DNA of 64,000 bases from Mermis nigrescens (Eukaryota; Nematoda; Enoplea; Mermithida; Mermithidae): positions 1,440,501 through 1,504,500 of the forward strand of contig JAVLUZ010000547.1 of assembly GCA_036768485.1 (NCBI GenBank), in the 5' to 3' direction. A program made the position numbers and the translations under genes. How positions within the stretch are numbered: the first letter of the stretch is position 1; every line of letters begins with the position of its first letter. The notes under the pieces are model-generated. The model saw nothing but the letters and a program-made list of their open reading frames with translations, did no database searches and was not told the origin of the DNA. Positions 23,730 through 36,150 of the stretch are shown in pieces.

Positions 23730-25194
23730 TATAATTAGAAATACGCGTTTTTGTTAAAAATGGCTATCTAATTCGTCATCCGTGTATCAAACCTGACTGC
23801 AATCCAGGACTTTTGCCGAGAAAACGTTGTTCAGGGATACTTTTTCCGGAGGCGGGGACATGCTAGGATAATCCCATAAAGTGTTCAGAATCGATTCAAA
23901 TGTATTTCTCTAATGCGTCATGCCCGGTTAGCGGATTAATTTCTACCGGTGTTAGAAATTAATGGCATAATTTAGCCAAAAAGCACTAATACATATACCT
24001 ATTGCTTAAAAACAAATTTTATCGCTTAAGTGCATTTTCTAAGGTCTGTTTAACTTTTATACGAAATATAGGAACATTGTGTAATCAAAATAAATATCGT
24101 AATAAAAATCACACTTCGTACTTGCGTGTAGTACGCCGAAAAACGATGTTTTTCACGCGCACCCACCGTTGTTGGGCCTGAAGAAGACGCTTTGAAATTC
24201 CCCTCTAGAATTCACATGCTGCGTCGTGCGTGTCTGGCTACATCTTTTCTTTAAAAAATCAGCAAGTACGTTGAAAAGTGATCTTCATTTGCTAAACAGT
24301 TTCCTGTTCTATTGTACTCAAATATAGTTCATCTGTCCGTAAAGTTCCGGACAAAGTGTTCACGTTTTTCGAAAATTTGCTAAACCTTCAAAACTTCCAA
24401 CTGGGTGCAGTGTCCAAACCCCAGATCTCCACGAGCCCGTTTAATTGAGATTTGTACGATCAGACCTGCAAGGGCGCAAATAGAAGGGCGTCTCCACCCT
24501 AATTTTTTCTTTTTTTAGGATGGGGGTACATGAACTTCAATTTTTGGCCGAAATTGGCAAAAAAACACCTAAACATGGCTCCAAAACGCAGGTCTGCCTA
24601 ATAAAAGTTGGTAAAAAGCTCAAGCTTCGGGGATGGGTGAACGACCGACTTTAGGCGAGGGAACATTATCTGCGCAATGATCAGTGGTTCTCCTCGTTCA
24701 ATCTCCAAAAAGTGGGTTGTTCTAGTTTCAAGAAGCGGTTATCGAATGCCAGCTTCAAAGCTCTGGAAGCACATCTGAAAGACCGCTAGAACAGATTTTA
24801 ACACTTTTGAGGCATATTCCTTTTTGCGTGTTTGAGAAACGAAGTGCATAAATTTTTTAAATGTTTTAAATTCCGTGTATAGAGCACAATAATAGTCCCA
24901 AAAATGCCTATATTTTTATTCATCTGCTAGCTGTCTTGATAATTGACTCAAAGATTTTCATCCGTTCTTTAGAAGTTTAAGTGCGTCCATGTCTAGGAGG
25001 CGCTATTTTCTGCTTGTACGATGACTGATTCAAATTAGATAATGTTTTTCTAGCAAGATTCATCCTAGAAAACTGTAAGCTTGGAAGTTCTAACAGAAAA
25101 ATGCATTTGCAATGAAAATATCATTTAATGGAACACAACAAAGTGACGCGGGGATCCGGAATTGATGTACAATTTGGGCTCAGGTTGGGTCATT
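23730..25194. other. PISD intron 1, unassigned sequence
   Basis: About 24140-24240 resembles a minus-strand family B end (ACGATGTTTTTCACGCGCAC followed by GAATTCACATGCTGCG). Otherwise no feature is recognised. Confidence 0.35.
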
Positions 25195-25571
25195 GATGCA
25201 CGCGGTCAGGGCCGGGAAGGAAGGGGTAGAACTCTCAGAAATTTAAACCAGTAAATTCTGTGTTAACGATTTTTTTGTTATTAAAACGACAAAAATGATC
25301 AAAATTGTCTTTAAAACGCTTTCTCGTGATAATATCGCAATTTTTAAGCATTTTTATTTCATTCTGACTGCATTATATCGCTTTTAACATTAAAAATGGA
25401 GAAATTGATTAACTTTGGGCGCCGTTTCAGTAAAAATACACATAAAAGTATTAAGCCAATTTTGACATTGTTTTTGACCTCAAAAATGACGCAAAAAACG
25501 TTCCGTCAGCTTAAAATCGCATAACACTACCTGTCGGGCGACCCTTCACCCTCACCCTATGTGCTTGTATA
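25195..25571 (+). repeat. Family C' repeat copy
   Basis: It shares, in order, GTCAGGGCCGG, AATATCGCAATTTTTAAGC, TTATATCGCTTTTAACATT, TTTGGGCGCC and a CCTATGTG end with 19946-20330, but is more diverged and lacks the mini-hairpin. Confidence 0.5.
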
Positions 25572-26656
25572 CAGTGGCGGATCTGGGATTTTCCTAAGGA
25601 GGAGGACGGTACCCTTACTTTTTCAAAAACACTCTAATATAGGTCAGAAACTTCGTGCGAAAAACCTTTTTAGGCGTTTCGTTTTACCATTGTTTACTTT
25701 TAATTTAAAAAAGCTTAATGCAACATTTTTTTGAAAACTTACAATTTTCGACAATTTCGTATGAAAAATCATTAAATGTCCTTGACTTCAGCAAAAATCC
25801 GGCGCGAAGCACCGAGGAACCTCGTGAGATTCAGGCGGAAGGACGTTTGAGGGCTTGAATTATTACTCGATTTCGTCCGTTTGTTGCATTTGACTATAAA
25901 CCACGGTTTTTTGCATTCGGCAAAGATTTTTCCCGATGAACATAGACTTTTTGGGACCGTCTTGGTACATGTACGAGTACAATGATTTTAGAGAAGACAA
26001 AAACTGTAAAATGTCTAAAATTCCCACCGGTTATCGCGCGAAATGAATAATTGTCCGTCCTGTATATCTTTATAGTGGCAGAAGTTGCATTTAAAATAGG
26101 AAGATGTCAAATTTTTTGATGCTTTCGCGCCCTTTTGAGAAAAATTTAGTATTTTTTGGCTTCAGAAACCCAGAAATTTGCTAAGATAAACTACCAAAGT
26201 TCGTAAAACCCTGTTTTACCACACTAAAATCGTTAATGTATCATATTTTAGTACCAAAAAAAATTCGGATGTTCAAAATGTACAATGACTTTTAGGGACC
26301 GTGTTTGCGCACTTACAAATGGACCTTGTACAAAAAAAACACCGCACGGTACATGATAATTTTTTAAAACTTACATATGCTCGCAAATAGAAGAAATCTA
26401 TGCTGAAATAACCGTATATGCTCTTGAAATTGTTTTAAAACAACTTACATGAGCAAAAAAGGCTTTCGGGTCGCCAAAAAAGTAAGTAAATGTCATTATT
26501 AGGTACTATACGTCGCGAAGCGCCGGAAAATTCGGGAAATTATGATCACCGAGGGCTAAGAATCATTGAAAATCACGTATCCATTCTTTATCTCGCCAAC
26601 TATTTTAGGCCAATGGGGTTGCCCCGTTCGCCGTCCACTTCTTAAATCCGTCCCTG
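25572..26656 (+). mobile_element. Family D element, ~1.1 kb copy
   Basis: It begins CAGTGGCGGATCTGGG and ends TTAAATCCGTCCCTG, like the 610-bp copy at 11725-12334. It contains GCGAAGC mini-hairpins at 25804-25810 and 26515-26521, plus the ATGTACAAT/GTACATG block also seen near 12400 and 31400. The flanking 8-mers do not match, so the end assignment rests on sequence similarity alone. Confidence 0.55.
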
Positions 26657-27018
26657 TATGCGAGCTTCAGGTATGTACGCGTAAAGACAATCAAGCTTAC
26701 TAGTACGCTGTGGTTAATAGCGCAGCCTCATCGGCCCCGTGACCCAGACTCGGTCTAGTTTTAGACGCGCCGGCCTAGAGCTTTGTGACGGAAATGGCTT
26801 CCTCACCTACGGCGGAAGCGAAATTATGTAGCTTCGCGCTATGGAGAATTTACCATTGACATTTATATGTTTATGCGTTGACGGCGAAACGGTCGTCAAA
26901 GCATCGGGCGCGCAGACCGGATGATGATTTTTATAATTTTGCTGAAAAATCGAATTAAAAGAGTCAAAAACGAATACGTACGTCTCTGGTCGAGAGAACA
27001 GATTCATTGAGATATATG

Positions 27019-27303
27019 CATACGTGGGCAGCAAAAAAATTCTGGGGGGGGGTGCAAGACTTTTTGAAGGTCAAAACATGGCCTTAAAAATGGTGGTATG
27101 GCGAAAAAACACCATTTTTCGACGTTTCTCATCAAGCACTATCCATTGACATCAAAAAATTGCGAAAAAAACAAAAAAATTTCAAAAATTGATTTCTTGG
27201 GGGGTATTTTGATTTCTGGGGGGTATTTTGATTTCTGGGGGGGGTATTTTGATTTCTCGGAGGGGGGGGTGCATACCCCTCAAAGCCCCCACGCCCAGGT
27301 ATG
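27019..27303 (+). mobile_element. hAT-like MITE, family A, complete copy
   Basis: Terminal sequences CATACGTGGGC and GCCCAGGTATG are inverted with one mismatch. The flanks are an exact 8-bp duplication, GATATATG (27011-27018 and 27304-27311). Inside are a CACCATTTTT/AAAAATGGTG inverted pair, the conserved ATTGACATCAAAAAATTGCG and three successive GGGGGGTATTTTGATTTCT units. Length and lack of coding capacity fit a MITE mobilised by a hAT transposase encoded elsewhere. Confidence 0.85.
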
Positions 27304-27431
27304 GATATATGCATTCGTTCCCAATACGGTCAAGTAGTTGACCATGGTGAGGCGGTCGCCGCCTAAACCTTTAAACAAATCTGCCTCTTATTGATTAGTC
27401 CACTGAAAGCTTTGCTTGTTTTTGTTTGCAG

Positions 27432-27668
27432 CTCAAGTTTTATGTGTCACTAATCCCACGCAAAGTGCAGTCGCGCATTTTCGGCTTCGTTAACAGCCTG
27501 ACGCTGCCCGTTTTTCTCCGAGAACCGATCATCGGTCTCTTCTGCCGTTTCTACGACTGCAATCTGACCGAGGCGTTGGAGCCCAATCTGCGTAGCTATT
27601 CGAACCTCAGTGAGTTTTTTCGACGTCCTCTTAAGCCCGAGCTGCGACCCATTGCGTCTGAGCAACTG
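27432..27668 (+). CDS. PISD: Phosphatidylserine decarboxylase, exon 2
   Basis: It encodes residues 69-147 of the joined protein, from LKFYVSLIPRKVQSRIFG to IASEQL. The SNLSEFFRRPLKPELRPI block aligns with RNLSEFFRRKLKPQARPV of human PISD and belongs to the start of the decarboxylase beta-chain domain. The acceptor is TTTGCAG|CTC and the donor CTG|GTAAGT, both phase 0, giving 79 codons. The preceding GPWT joins to LKFY at the position of human GHWEVALY. Confidence 0.93.
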
Positions 27669-29226
27669 GTAAGTGGCCAAAGTTGACACCGAGTCCAAAT
27701 CTGCCGCTTCCTTGCGTGCTTTTTATGTATTTTTATTTTATTACTTTTATTTTTATTTTATTACCGTCGTGGATGCGCGAGGTTAAAGCCGGCGCGGATG
27801 GATAAAATCACGTAATGTTCACGTTTATTGCTATTCGAATGTAAAAAATGGTCAAAATATGTGGTACGCGAGGTCCTTTTTAAAGCGCTTTTGGTCAATT
27901 TTGACTCACGTTACGTAGTTTTCTACTGTGAAAAATAAATAAATTGATCGATCCGGCCGAGAAATTGCGATTTTTTGACTATTTCGACAGGACGTCTGCC
28001 ACTATTCTTGCCTAGTACATGGTACTTTTCGAGATATTTGACTTCAAAATTTCAGTCTCTACCGGATTAAGAAGGCTGCTAGGTACACGCGCTTGCCAAC
28101 ACTTTCGTAGTCGGTCTTGAAATTAAAGTAGCCCAGAAACTTCCACAATTCATCGTTCTTGATCAATTTAGTCCACTGTTAATATAATTTAAAATTTTAC
28201 CATACACAGGCACGTAGCTGGCCGTCCAATTTTGAGGGGACCAACACCAATTTTGGGGGATCCCGCTTCCAGAAACGCCAAAAACAGCACAAAATAATGT
28301 TTGAAAAGTCCTATTTTTCCGGTTTTTTCTGAATTTTGGGGGTCCGAACCCCTCATTCCTCCCCAAGAGCTACGTGTACATACGGCCAAAGGTTCTGGAA
28401 ATGGGGTAAATGGGTTTTTTTGGGGGGATGATTAATTTTTTACTTAATTAATGTCAAATTGTGGTACAAAAGTTGTCTTATTTTGTTCTTCATGTAGGTA
28501 TCTTTATGATCAAATTTGCACGAAAACAAAGCAAATAGCAATAAGGGCGGTATGAAATTTTCCGCAACATCAAATATGTATGAAATATTTGAACAAAAGT
28601 GTATGAGTGAACAAATTGAACATTCTGCTGCTCGAAAAATAAGTACATATGTAGTTTTAGGTACTTAAAACAAACTTCTAGTCGTCGCTTGACGCTCTTT
28701 TGTAGTTCGAGCAATTGGTTTGATCCCAAAATGATCGAGGGAGGTACGCCTTTCAAAATTTCTGCCAAAAAAGCTGTGATGCGGAGTTAGATACAGGGAT
28801 TTATAGTTCACAATGTAGCGGATGGTGTAAAAACTAGGTTTTGTCTCAGATTTTTCCACCAACTTCTCCGCTTATATGTACGTCGGGACAAATTGAATGA
28901 AATAAAGAAAGTTTTAGGGGTACGCGTCGTAGCAAATTGCGTTTAAAAAACAAACCCTCAAAGAATTCGCCCTTTAGTTTCGGAGTCTTTGGGTTTCCAA
29001 AAGTATGATGAACGTCTGAAATCTCTCTTACCCGAACTGATAAATCCTTACGTTTTCATTGTTGTTTGTCAAAATTCTAAATATTTCCGTCAAAAAAGCG
29101 ATTCTAAGACTGCCAAAAATACTTACGAATCAATGATAATGATTGTTCGTTCGTCAACTGCGCTGGATCATTTGCGGGTCGCTCGCTTAAAACTGCTTAT
29201 GACTGTAACCGCTCGCGCGAATTAAG
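27669..29226 (+). other. PISD intron 2
   Basis: GT-AG intron of 1558 bp with an AAG acceptor. It holds a short CAGGCACGTAGCTGG-family element (28207 to about 28378). The reading frame running into exon 3 from 28989 has no similarity to the protein and is taken as intron. Confidence 0.7.
28207..28378 (+). mobile_element. Short CAGGCACGTAGC-family element
   Basis: It begins CAGGCACGTAGCTGGCC and ends GAGCTACGTGT, inverted ends as in the 10032-10635 element. Between them are GGGGGATCC and GGGGGTCCG blocks and an AT-rich body. Flanking ACCATACA/ACATACGG are similar but not a clean duplication. Confidence 0.5.
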
Positions 29227-29355
29227 GTGTCCCCGGCCGATGGCAGAGTTGATCGTTTCGGCGAAGTGGTCAACGACAGGATTGAGCAGGTCAAAGGCAT
29301 CACTTATCACGTCTCTTCATTTATTGGCGACGATTTGGCTCCGAAATATGTCGAG
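29227..29355 (+). CDS. PISD: Phosphatidylserine decarboxylase, exon 3
   Basis: It encodes residues 148-190, starting VSPADGRVDRFGEV. SPADG is a family signature. Its Asp (residue 152) corresponds to the Asp of the Asp-His-Ser triad that drives self-cleavage. EQVKGITYHVSSFIGDD matches the human EQVKGVTYSLESFLG stretch. The acceptor is ATTAAG|GTG (AAG type) and the donor GAG|GTTAGT, both phase 0. Confidence 0.93.
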
Positions 29356-30806
29356 GTTAGTAACAATAAACGGATACACCCGGATCCGGTCCCAGTATTA
29401 TCCGGTTGTCTTCAGAATCCGGATCCGGAATTTCGTTTTTACTACCCGGATTATATATTATAGACGAGTACCGTCGTACTAGTTTGGGCTTAATTCAGAA
29501 CCAAGATTTGGCCGATTTCGATAAAAATTTAACGTTACTATTCAACATTAAAGTGCTTTTTTACACAATTTTCCGGGGCTCTGCCCTGGATCCTGCTGGG
29601 AAGCGCTTCAGCGCGACACCCCGGACCCCCAGCCGTAAAATCTCGTTGTGCGTGTATACAAATTTTTTAAAGGATAGAGAGGGAAAGGTGTAGGAAATTT
29701 CAAAAAATTTCAGGCGCTTCGCACCGGAATTAGCTTGTTTGTTCCGTATGATTTGAACTATAGAGATTGAGTTTAAAGAGCAATAACTTCAAAATTTCTT
29801 GGCGCGTAGCGCCGCTGATTACTGTTTTCTGTTAGTGAAGCTCCAGCATTGGGTTTAAAAGCCTAAATCAGTTTCGCAATTTTCTTGTTAGAAGTCTGAA
29901 CTTACGGCATTATGTTGAAATTGTTTTGTACAAATTTGATGATTTTCTGCTCCGTTAGACTATCAGTATTTGCAGAGCTACGAAATGTTGACGGTGGTAG
30001 AAAAATGGCTAAATTTCTCGGCGTTTTGAGCCACTTATGATTTCTGAATTGTTTGTCAATAAAAGGCCGTAAATTCCACATGAAAACTGCAAAAATATCA
30101 AAAATTTTCGACGCTTCGCGCCAATTTACTTTTTTTGATCGTAAAAACCCATAAATTAGCTAGGCTACGCGACTAAAGGTCGAAAAAGTAAGTTTTACTA
30201 TACATGACGAATTAATGTTCAATATCAAAGCATTCGATGCAAAAGTAGTCTCAAAAATTTGTGCGCGTGCGCCCCCTCCTAACCCGCGAATCAAAATCCT
30301 GGCTTCGCCTTTGGTAGCCCTTAGAACGTAATTTATTTTTATTCTATTCAACTCACCCCAACTTTTAACCGAAGTGCTTGGCGAAAAAAATCTGAGAGAA
30401 AGGCTGAACTAAGTATTGAGTATAATATAATTTTCAGGTAAAGCGGAAATAGCTTTTGGATCCTTGTAAATTTCTATCAAAAAATTTTTATTCGGACTCA
30501 ACCGGAGTTGTTTGCAGACAGAACGGAGGAAAAAAGGCGATGAAAATCTGTCTTTACACCCGCATTTTCGTGCACTCTCTACACTCCTTCTCGAGAACTA
30601 GAACTAATTATTAGATTTTTTTGATTTTTTTCGAAATTTTTATTATGCTCTAGAAAGATGGAGCATCATCTTAAACGCCAAAAAACGATATTCTTGATGC
30701 ACACTCACAGTTTTTAGGCCAAAAAGGACACTTCACTATCCTTTTCAACCACCACACGTGGGCGTGAAAGGGTTGCTTCTCCCAGTAGGCCGAATACCTT
30801 CCCCCG

Positions 30807-30998
30807 CAGGGGCGGATTTAGGGGGGGGGCGGGGGCGGCCGCCCCCCCATTGGCCCAAAATAGTGCGAAAAATTAAGCATTTTTGAGCGATTTTTAGCGA
30901 TTTTCGGGTCAAAACGGCTAATTTTTCCGCCCAAGTCAGGGTTCCGCCCCCCTTAGGGGTACCGCCCCCTTCTTAGTAAAATCCTAGATCCGCCACTG
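30807..30998 (-). mobile_element. hAT-like MITE, family D, 192 bp
   Basis: Ends CAGGGGCGGAT and ATCCGCCACTG. The exact 8-bp target duplication TTCCCCCG lies at 30799-30806 and 30999-31006. It is the opposite orientation of the copy at 40466-40657, which has exactly the same length. Confidence 0.85.
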
Positions 30999-31004
30999 TT
31001 CCCC

Positions 31005-31200
31005 CGGGAACCAAAATACACCCCCTTTAAAATTCAAATCTATTTTTTGTTTTTCGCAATTTCCGATTCCAATGGATAGTGCTCGATGAAAACGTTGGAA
31101 AATAGTGTTTTTTCGCCATACTAATATGTTTAAGACCATGTTTTGACCTTTTAAAAAATCTTTTTCCCTCCCTCCTGAGAATTTTGGTGCTGTCCACCAG
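31005..31200 (-). mobile_element. Family A MITE fragment
   Basis: It contains the minus-orientation core CGCAATTTCCGATTCCAATGG, GTGTTTTTTCGCCATAC and GAGAATTTTGGTGCTG. The left end is lost at the junction with the family D insertion. Confidence 0.6.
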
Positions 31201-31374
31201 TGATTGTACGGGGTCAGATTTTCACCCCCGGTCGGGGTCGTGCATAAAAAACCCCGGTTTTCCGGGTCGGGGTTGAAGATTAACAGATAACATTGCATGA
31301 TTACGTACCAATTTAAAAAAGATAAAAACGATACCTTCACTTGTTTGTAGAGCAAACTAATAAAGCTAGTTATG

Positions 31375-31805
31375 TTCAGTGTTTTTTTTGTACAAGGCCC
31401 GTCTGTACATGTACAAAGATAGTCCCCAAAAGTCTTTGTACATTTTGTACATGCAAATTTTTGTGTGTTATGTAGTACAGTAGCGATTTTAGGGTGGTAA
31501 AACAGGGTTTTCGATCTTTGGTAGTGTATTTTAGCTAATTTCTGGGTTTCTGATGATAAAAATTACTAAAAATTGTCTCAAAACGGCGCGAAGCGCTGGA
31601 AAATTTGACATTTTTCCATTCTAAATGCGAATTCTGCCATTTCAAAGATATATAGAACACACACTTACTCATTTCGGCGCGAAGTGCCGAAACTTTTGCG
31701 AATTTCAGACCTTTTTTGCAATTTTTGTCTTCCAAAAAATCTTTGTACACGTACAGAGACGGTCCTGAAAAGTCTTTTACATCGGGAAAAATCTTTGCCG
31801 AGTAC
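31375..31805. repeat. Repeat with TACATGTACAAAGAT blocks
   Basis: It shares long blocks with 12400-12800 (TACATGTACAAAGATGGTC, TAGCTAATTTCTGGG). A GCGAAGC mini-hairpin is at 31588-31594, with a variant at 31676-31690. It ends where the family B element at 31825 begins. Confidence 0.5.
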
Positions 31806-31824
31806 GAAAAACTCGGGTTATGTT

Positions 31825-32217
31825 CATACATGCACAGTATGGGAATTCTGGGGGGGCTGAAAACCTAAAGTGCCTTTTTTGGACCCAAAAATGGCCGGTA
31901 CGCGTTAAAAAACATCGTTTTTGGCGTTTCTGATGATATTCTATCCTTCTAGAGCATGAAATCATGAAAAAAATTTCGAAAAAAGTCGAATAAATTGACC
32001 AATATATCGCTTAAAATATGAATATATGGCGCGAAGCGCCGAAAATATGGCGATTTCGAGCAAATAGATAAAACCCTTAAAAAGACACTTTTTCTACCAA
32101 TTTTCAGGTAAGTTTAGGAAACTTTTGAAAAATCGCCAATTGTGGGGGGGGTGAAAAATTTTTTGCGGGGGTGAAAAATGATTCTGCGGGGAGTGAAACC
32201 CCCCAAGATCATGTATG
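31825..32217 (+). mobile_element. hAT-like MITE, family B, complete copy
   Basis: The ends CATACATG and CATGTATG are perfectly inverted. The flanks are the exact 8-bp duplication GTTATGTT (31817-31824 and 32218-32225). It contains the GCGAAGC mini-hairpin at 32031-32037 within GGCGCGAAGCGCC. 393 bp, no coding capacity. Confidence 0.82.
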
Positions 32218-32930
32218 GTTATGTTCAACATTTTATTTGCATTCCAAGTTCAAACATGGTTTCAGTAATTTAGCATCCCTCTCAATTTTGATGAATTTTT
32301 AATTCATTCTGAGATATAAATTAATTCAAACTAGCGGACGGTACAAAGTTATTTTAATAATCTGATGAAGGCTAACGCGCAGATAGATGGAGGCTAACGC
32401 ATAATATAATAAATCCATAGTGTATTTTTACGAATGAGAAAATGCAGAGCGTTTCGGCGCACTTTATGGTGATAAATATGCCAACATGTATGTACGTGTT
32501 AACAACATAGCGACTAGGCGTACATTTTATGAAATATGGCGAGTGTCGAGTTTAACATATTCATTATGCTCGTTAATGAATCATCCTTGTTTAGTGTTTG
32601 CCGAATTTATTGGCTCTTCAAACAATTCTTCTAGGTACTAAAAAATTAAATGCTATATTTCACCCCGAAAAAAGGTTCAACCCCGACTCGAAAAATCTTG
32701 CCCCCGGTCGGTGTTTAGGCCGGGGCTTTTCGGGCTCGGGTCGGTCGCCGTACGATCACCGCTGCCCGCCTATGCCATCCACCTCCTTCCCGCCGAAAGT
32801 CCCATGCTGTGACCCCGTCTGCAGAAAAATCATTTATAATTGATATTTCAGCTGATGGCCGCAATTTAAAGTTTAATCCTTTTTACGCCAGTTTTCCCTT
32901 CATAAGAGCGAAATTTTGAAGAGTCCAGGG

Positions 32931-33313
32931 CATACATGTACAGCATGGGAATTCTTGGACGGGGGGACCAGGCCCGGAAATTTTTAGAAAGCGCCTTTCT
33001 AGGGTTAAAAAACGATGGATGCACGTCAAAAAACACTGTTTTTTGACGCTTCAGACAATGCTCATTCTATCTTAAACATAAAAACGTGAAAGAAATTCGA
33101 AAAAATTGAGGAAATTGAACAAAATATGGTGAAAAATGTGTGTACGGCGCGAAGCGCCGAAAATTTGAGATTTTCGAGCCAGGGCTAAAAACGATTAAAA
33201 AGGCACCATTTTTACAAATTTTACTAACTTTTACAAAAAAAAATCGATAATTCTGGGGGTCACAGTCATCAGTTGCCATTCTGGGGGTGTCAAACCTTTT
33301 AAGAACACGTCTG
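32931..33313 (+). mobile_element. Family B MITE, diverged copy
   Basis: It starts CATACATGTACAGCATGGG and ends near AACACGTCTG. The mini-hairpin GGCGCGAAGCGCC is centred on 33149-33155. Flanking 8-mers agree at only a few positions, so the target duplication has decayed or the end is misplaced. Confidence 0.65.
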
Positions 33314-33929
33314 GTCTTGAGATCTATGTAAAAAACAGATTACATCATAAGCAGATCTTGGATTTACACCGCCAATTTAAAATTATCCAGGTCTTCCATC
33401 CAGCTTTGATTCGCTATAAGAATGTTTTTTAAGCATCGATATTTTGTTCGGGCTCCAATAAATGCAATCATAGCAAGTAATCTATATTCCTTCTAAAGCT
33501 GATCATTTTATCAATTTTTTTAATATTTTATCCGGTCAGAGTTAACTGATCATTTGAATTTCATTTTTAAGATCAAAGAATGAAATAAAAATTAAATCAT
33601 CCTCTAATTCAGGCTACTTACGTATTCTGAGAGATGAATTATAAACGTAAAAATAAATCACGAATGTGTTAATTGATCGAGTCAATACCTAATCGGTAGT
33701 TTGATTTTAAGTTTCTATCACTCACTTCTTTAAAAGTAAAGCAGAAGCATTGAATTTGAATCGCCTTAGTTCAATAAAAGTCCACATTTTTGCTATTGAA
33801 ACAGCTCAACTATCAAATTTTGCTATTTTAATTCGTCAGTAATCTTAAATAGACCCTTTATAGTTACGCTTCGTTTCAATTGCCTAGATTGATTTTAGGA
33901 GAAAATTTCGGATTTTTGTTCTTAATAAA

Positions 33930-34385
33930 AATGTTTTAGCCCCGGCCAGGAGCAAGCCTTGCCACAGCCTGGGACCGTAACCGGCTCTTGGACATCCCCA
34001 GTTTTTCCACCTCCGATTTTCACACTGTACACACTCTCACTCGAGAACTAATGCAAATTTTAAGAAACAAAAAAGTGTATCTAGAGAAATATATCCTCTA
34101 CAACTGTTTTAAATTCTTCGAGGCGTTTATACTGAGCTGCGTACGAGCTTAAGGAGAACCACCAAAAATCGTTATACGTCATAATTTACGCCACAACTTT
34201 ACATATACTCATTGCAAACTCGGTATTGAGTGTAGACAAAAATAAACCAGTTTACATCCAGATTTTTAATTATCTATCTTAAAAAAATCGCACCTCAAAG
34301 ATGTTTCGTTGTTACTGTAGGGGTTTTCGTTTGTTGGGAGTACCCTAGTAAATTATAGGTACGCGCTAACGCGCTACCTATCATG
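33930..34385. repeat. GTGTAAA-family fragment with terminal hairpin
   Basis: It shares with the ends of the copies at 43616 and 49595 the block ACTCGGTATTGAGTGTA, the CGCACCTC-AAGATGT stretch and a terminal GGTACGCGCTAACGCGCTACC hairpin (near 34360). Here no (TA)n tract follows. Confidence 0.6.
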
Positions 34386-35256
34386 ACTATTAATTGATTT
34401 GGAACTTTGAGTTTTCATTACCCGGATCCGGATTTTGGACGTCTCTTTGAGGACATTCTATTAAGCGAATATAGATCTGGAATCTTTCACTTCTGCACTT
34501 TTATCTAAAAACGTGATTGTTACAAATTGATTGTTAGTTCTCCACAAACACCTAGGGAAAAATATTGGGACTTATAAGTTGAGTTAGCTTCTGGTTAATT
34601 ACAATTTATTAAAGAAACGTTTCAACTGTTCCCCATTCAGACGATTGCGCCTTGATTAACTTAGTGTTCTAGTCCCGCCGAAGAGCTGTTTCAAAAGCGA
34701 GTCACTTTAGCTGAAAGCAATTTCAACGCATGGAAATAAAGCATTAGAAACTTAATTTATTGTCCTCCAGGATGTGTACTAACCTCGCAAAATGGCTGTC
34801 GCCGTCGACCCCTAGAATTGCCATTTTTTCGAAGAAATCGTAGATGGTGTATTTTTAAGCGTTTTTAGCTGACTTTTGCTCCAAAGTCTCAGATTTTAAG
34901 CCTTTCGCGCCGCGCCATATGCTTATTTTATGACTATATTTTGTTCAATTTACTCGATTTTTTGAAATTGATTTACATATGTTAATTCTTTAACATCGAT
35001 TTCCTTTAATTTATAAAGCAAATTGTGCCTATTTGGAGCCTTTTTAACACGTTAAGGTAGAGAATTTAGATGAAAATCACTCGATTACTGCAGTCAATTT
35101 TTTTGCAATTTTCGTTCTTACGATTAACCAGAAGTTTGGATGACTTGACTGCTCGATTTAAATTGTTTTTTTCAATTTAAAGAAATCGTCAAAAGGCAGA
35201 ATTGGTACCCAATAATGGAAAATCATAAATCAGGTCATTATACACACGACTAGGTG

Positions 35257-35560
35257 GGAAGCACCTGAATTCTGGGGATGCAAGATTTTTCAAAGGTAAA
35301 AAAATGGTCTCTAAAATAATAATATGGAGAAATAACACAATTTTTCAACGTTTCTTATTAAGCACTATTGATTGGCATCGAAATCTTGCGAAAAAACAAA
35401 AGCGATTTGCAAAAATTAAGCACTATTGATCGGCATCAAAAACTTGCGAGAAAAAAATTTGCAAAAATTTAATTCTGGAGGGTATTTTGGTTTCTGTGGA
35501 AGGGATATTCGGCCTCATGGGGGTGCATACCCCAAACCCCCCTCACGCCCACGTGTGATG
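35257..35560 (+). mobile_element. Family A MITE, variant copy
   Basis: It starts near TAGGTGGGAAGCACCTGAATT and ends CCCACGTGTG. The core ATTGGCATCGAAATCTTGCG is duplicated internally (AAGCACTATTGATTGGCATC and AAGCACTATTGATCGGCATC). No target duplication found. Confidence 0.6.
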
Positions 35561-35699
35561 ACTTAGTTTAAGTCTTGCTGATTTGAGCAGATTCAGAGTA
35601 CATGAAAGACTTTCATCACTAAAAAGCCGTTTTGTGAATCTTTGGACTTTTAAATGGAATCAATGCTGTAATGCAAATAAGAGTCCCAAACAACATGAT

Positions 35700-36150
35700 C
35701 GTAGGAGGGGGTTTAGGTGTTTTTCACCCCTCCCCCTCAGTTAACTTTTCCTCCCCGTCCCAGAAATTTTTTCATCTCCCTCCCTCCCTCCCTCCCTCCC
35801 TCCCCAGAATTCGCGATTTTTCGAAAGTTCCCACGAATATACTAAAAATTCGTAGGAAAGGTGCTTTTTCAGGCGTTTTTAGTCAACTTTTTCGCTCAAA
35901 AGTGTATAATCTCTGGCGCTCCGCGGCCCGCGCCATATACTCATGTCTTGACTATATTTTGTTTAATTTGTTAGACTTTTTTATTTTTTTAAAATTTTTT
36001 TGTTTTTTCTCTAGAAAGATGCAGCATCGTCAGAAACGCCGAAAAACGATGTTTTGACGCGTGCTAACCATTTTGGTCCCGAATAGGCACTCTAAAATTT
36101 ACCCCCTTCCCGGAATTCCCATGCTGTGCGTGTTTGGTCCCAAACGACCG
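35700..36150 (-). repeat. Family B-like minus copy with CTCCC microsatellite
   Basis: A (CTCC)n run at about 35776-35806 sits in the G/C-rich end of a minus-strand family B relative. The body has AGAAACGCCGAAAAACGATG, and the far end reads GGAATTCCCATGCTGTGCG, the inverse of the family B start. Confidence 0.55.

Noticed and set aside
28989..29225. Frame leading into PISD exon 3
   Set aside because: The preceding exon already joins exon 3 in phase and length; this stretch has no match to the protein and ends at the acceptor.
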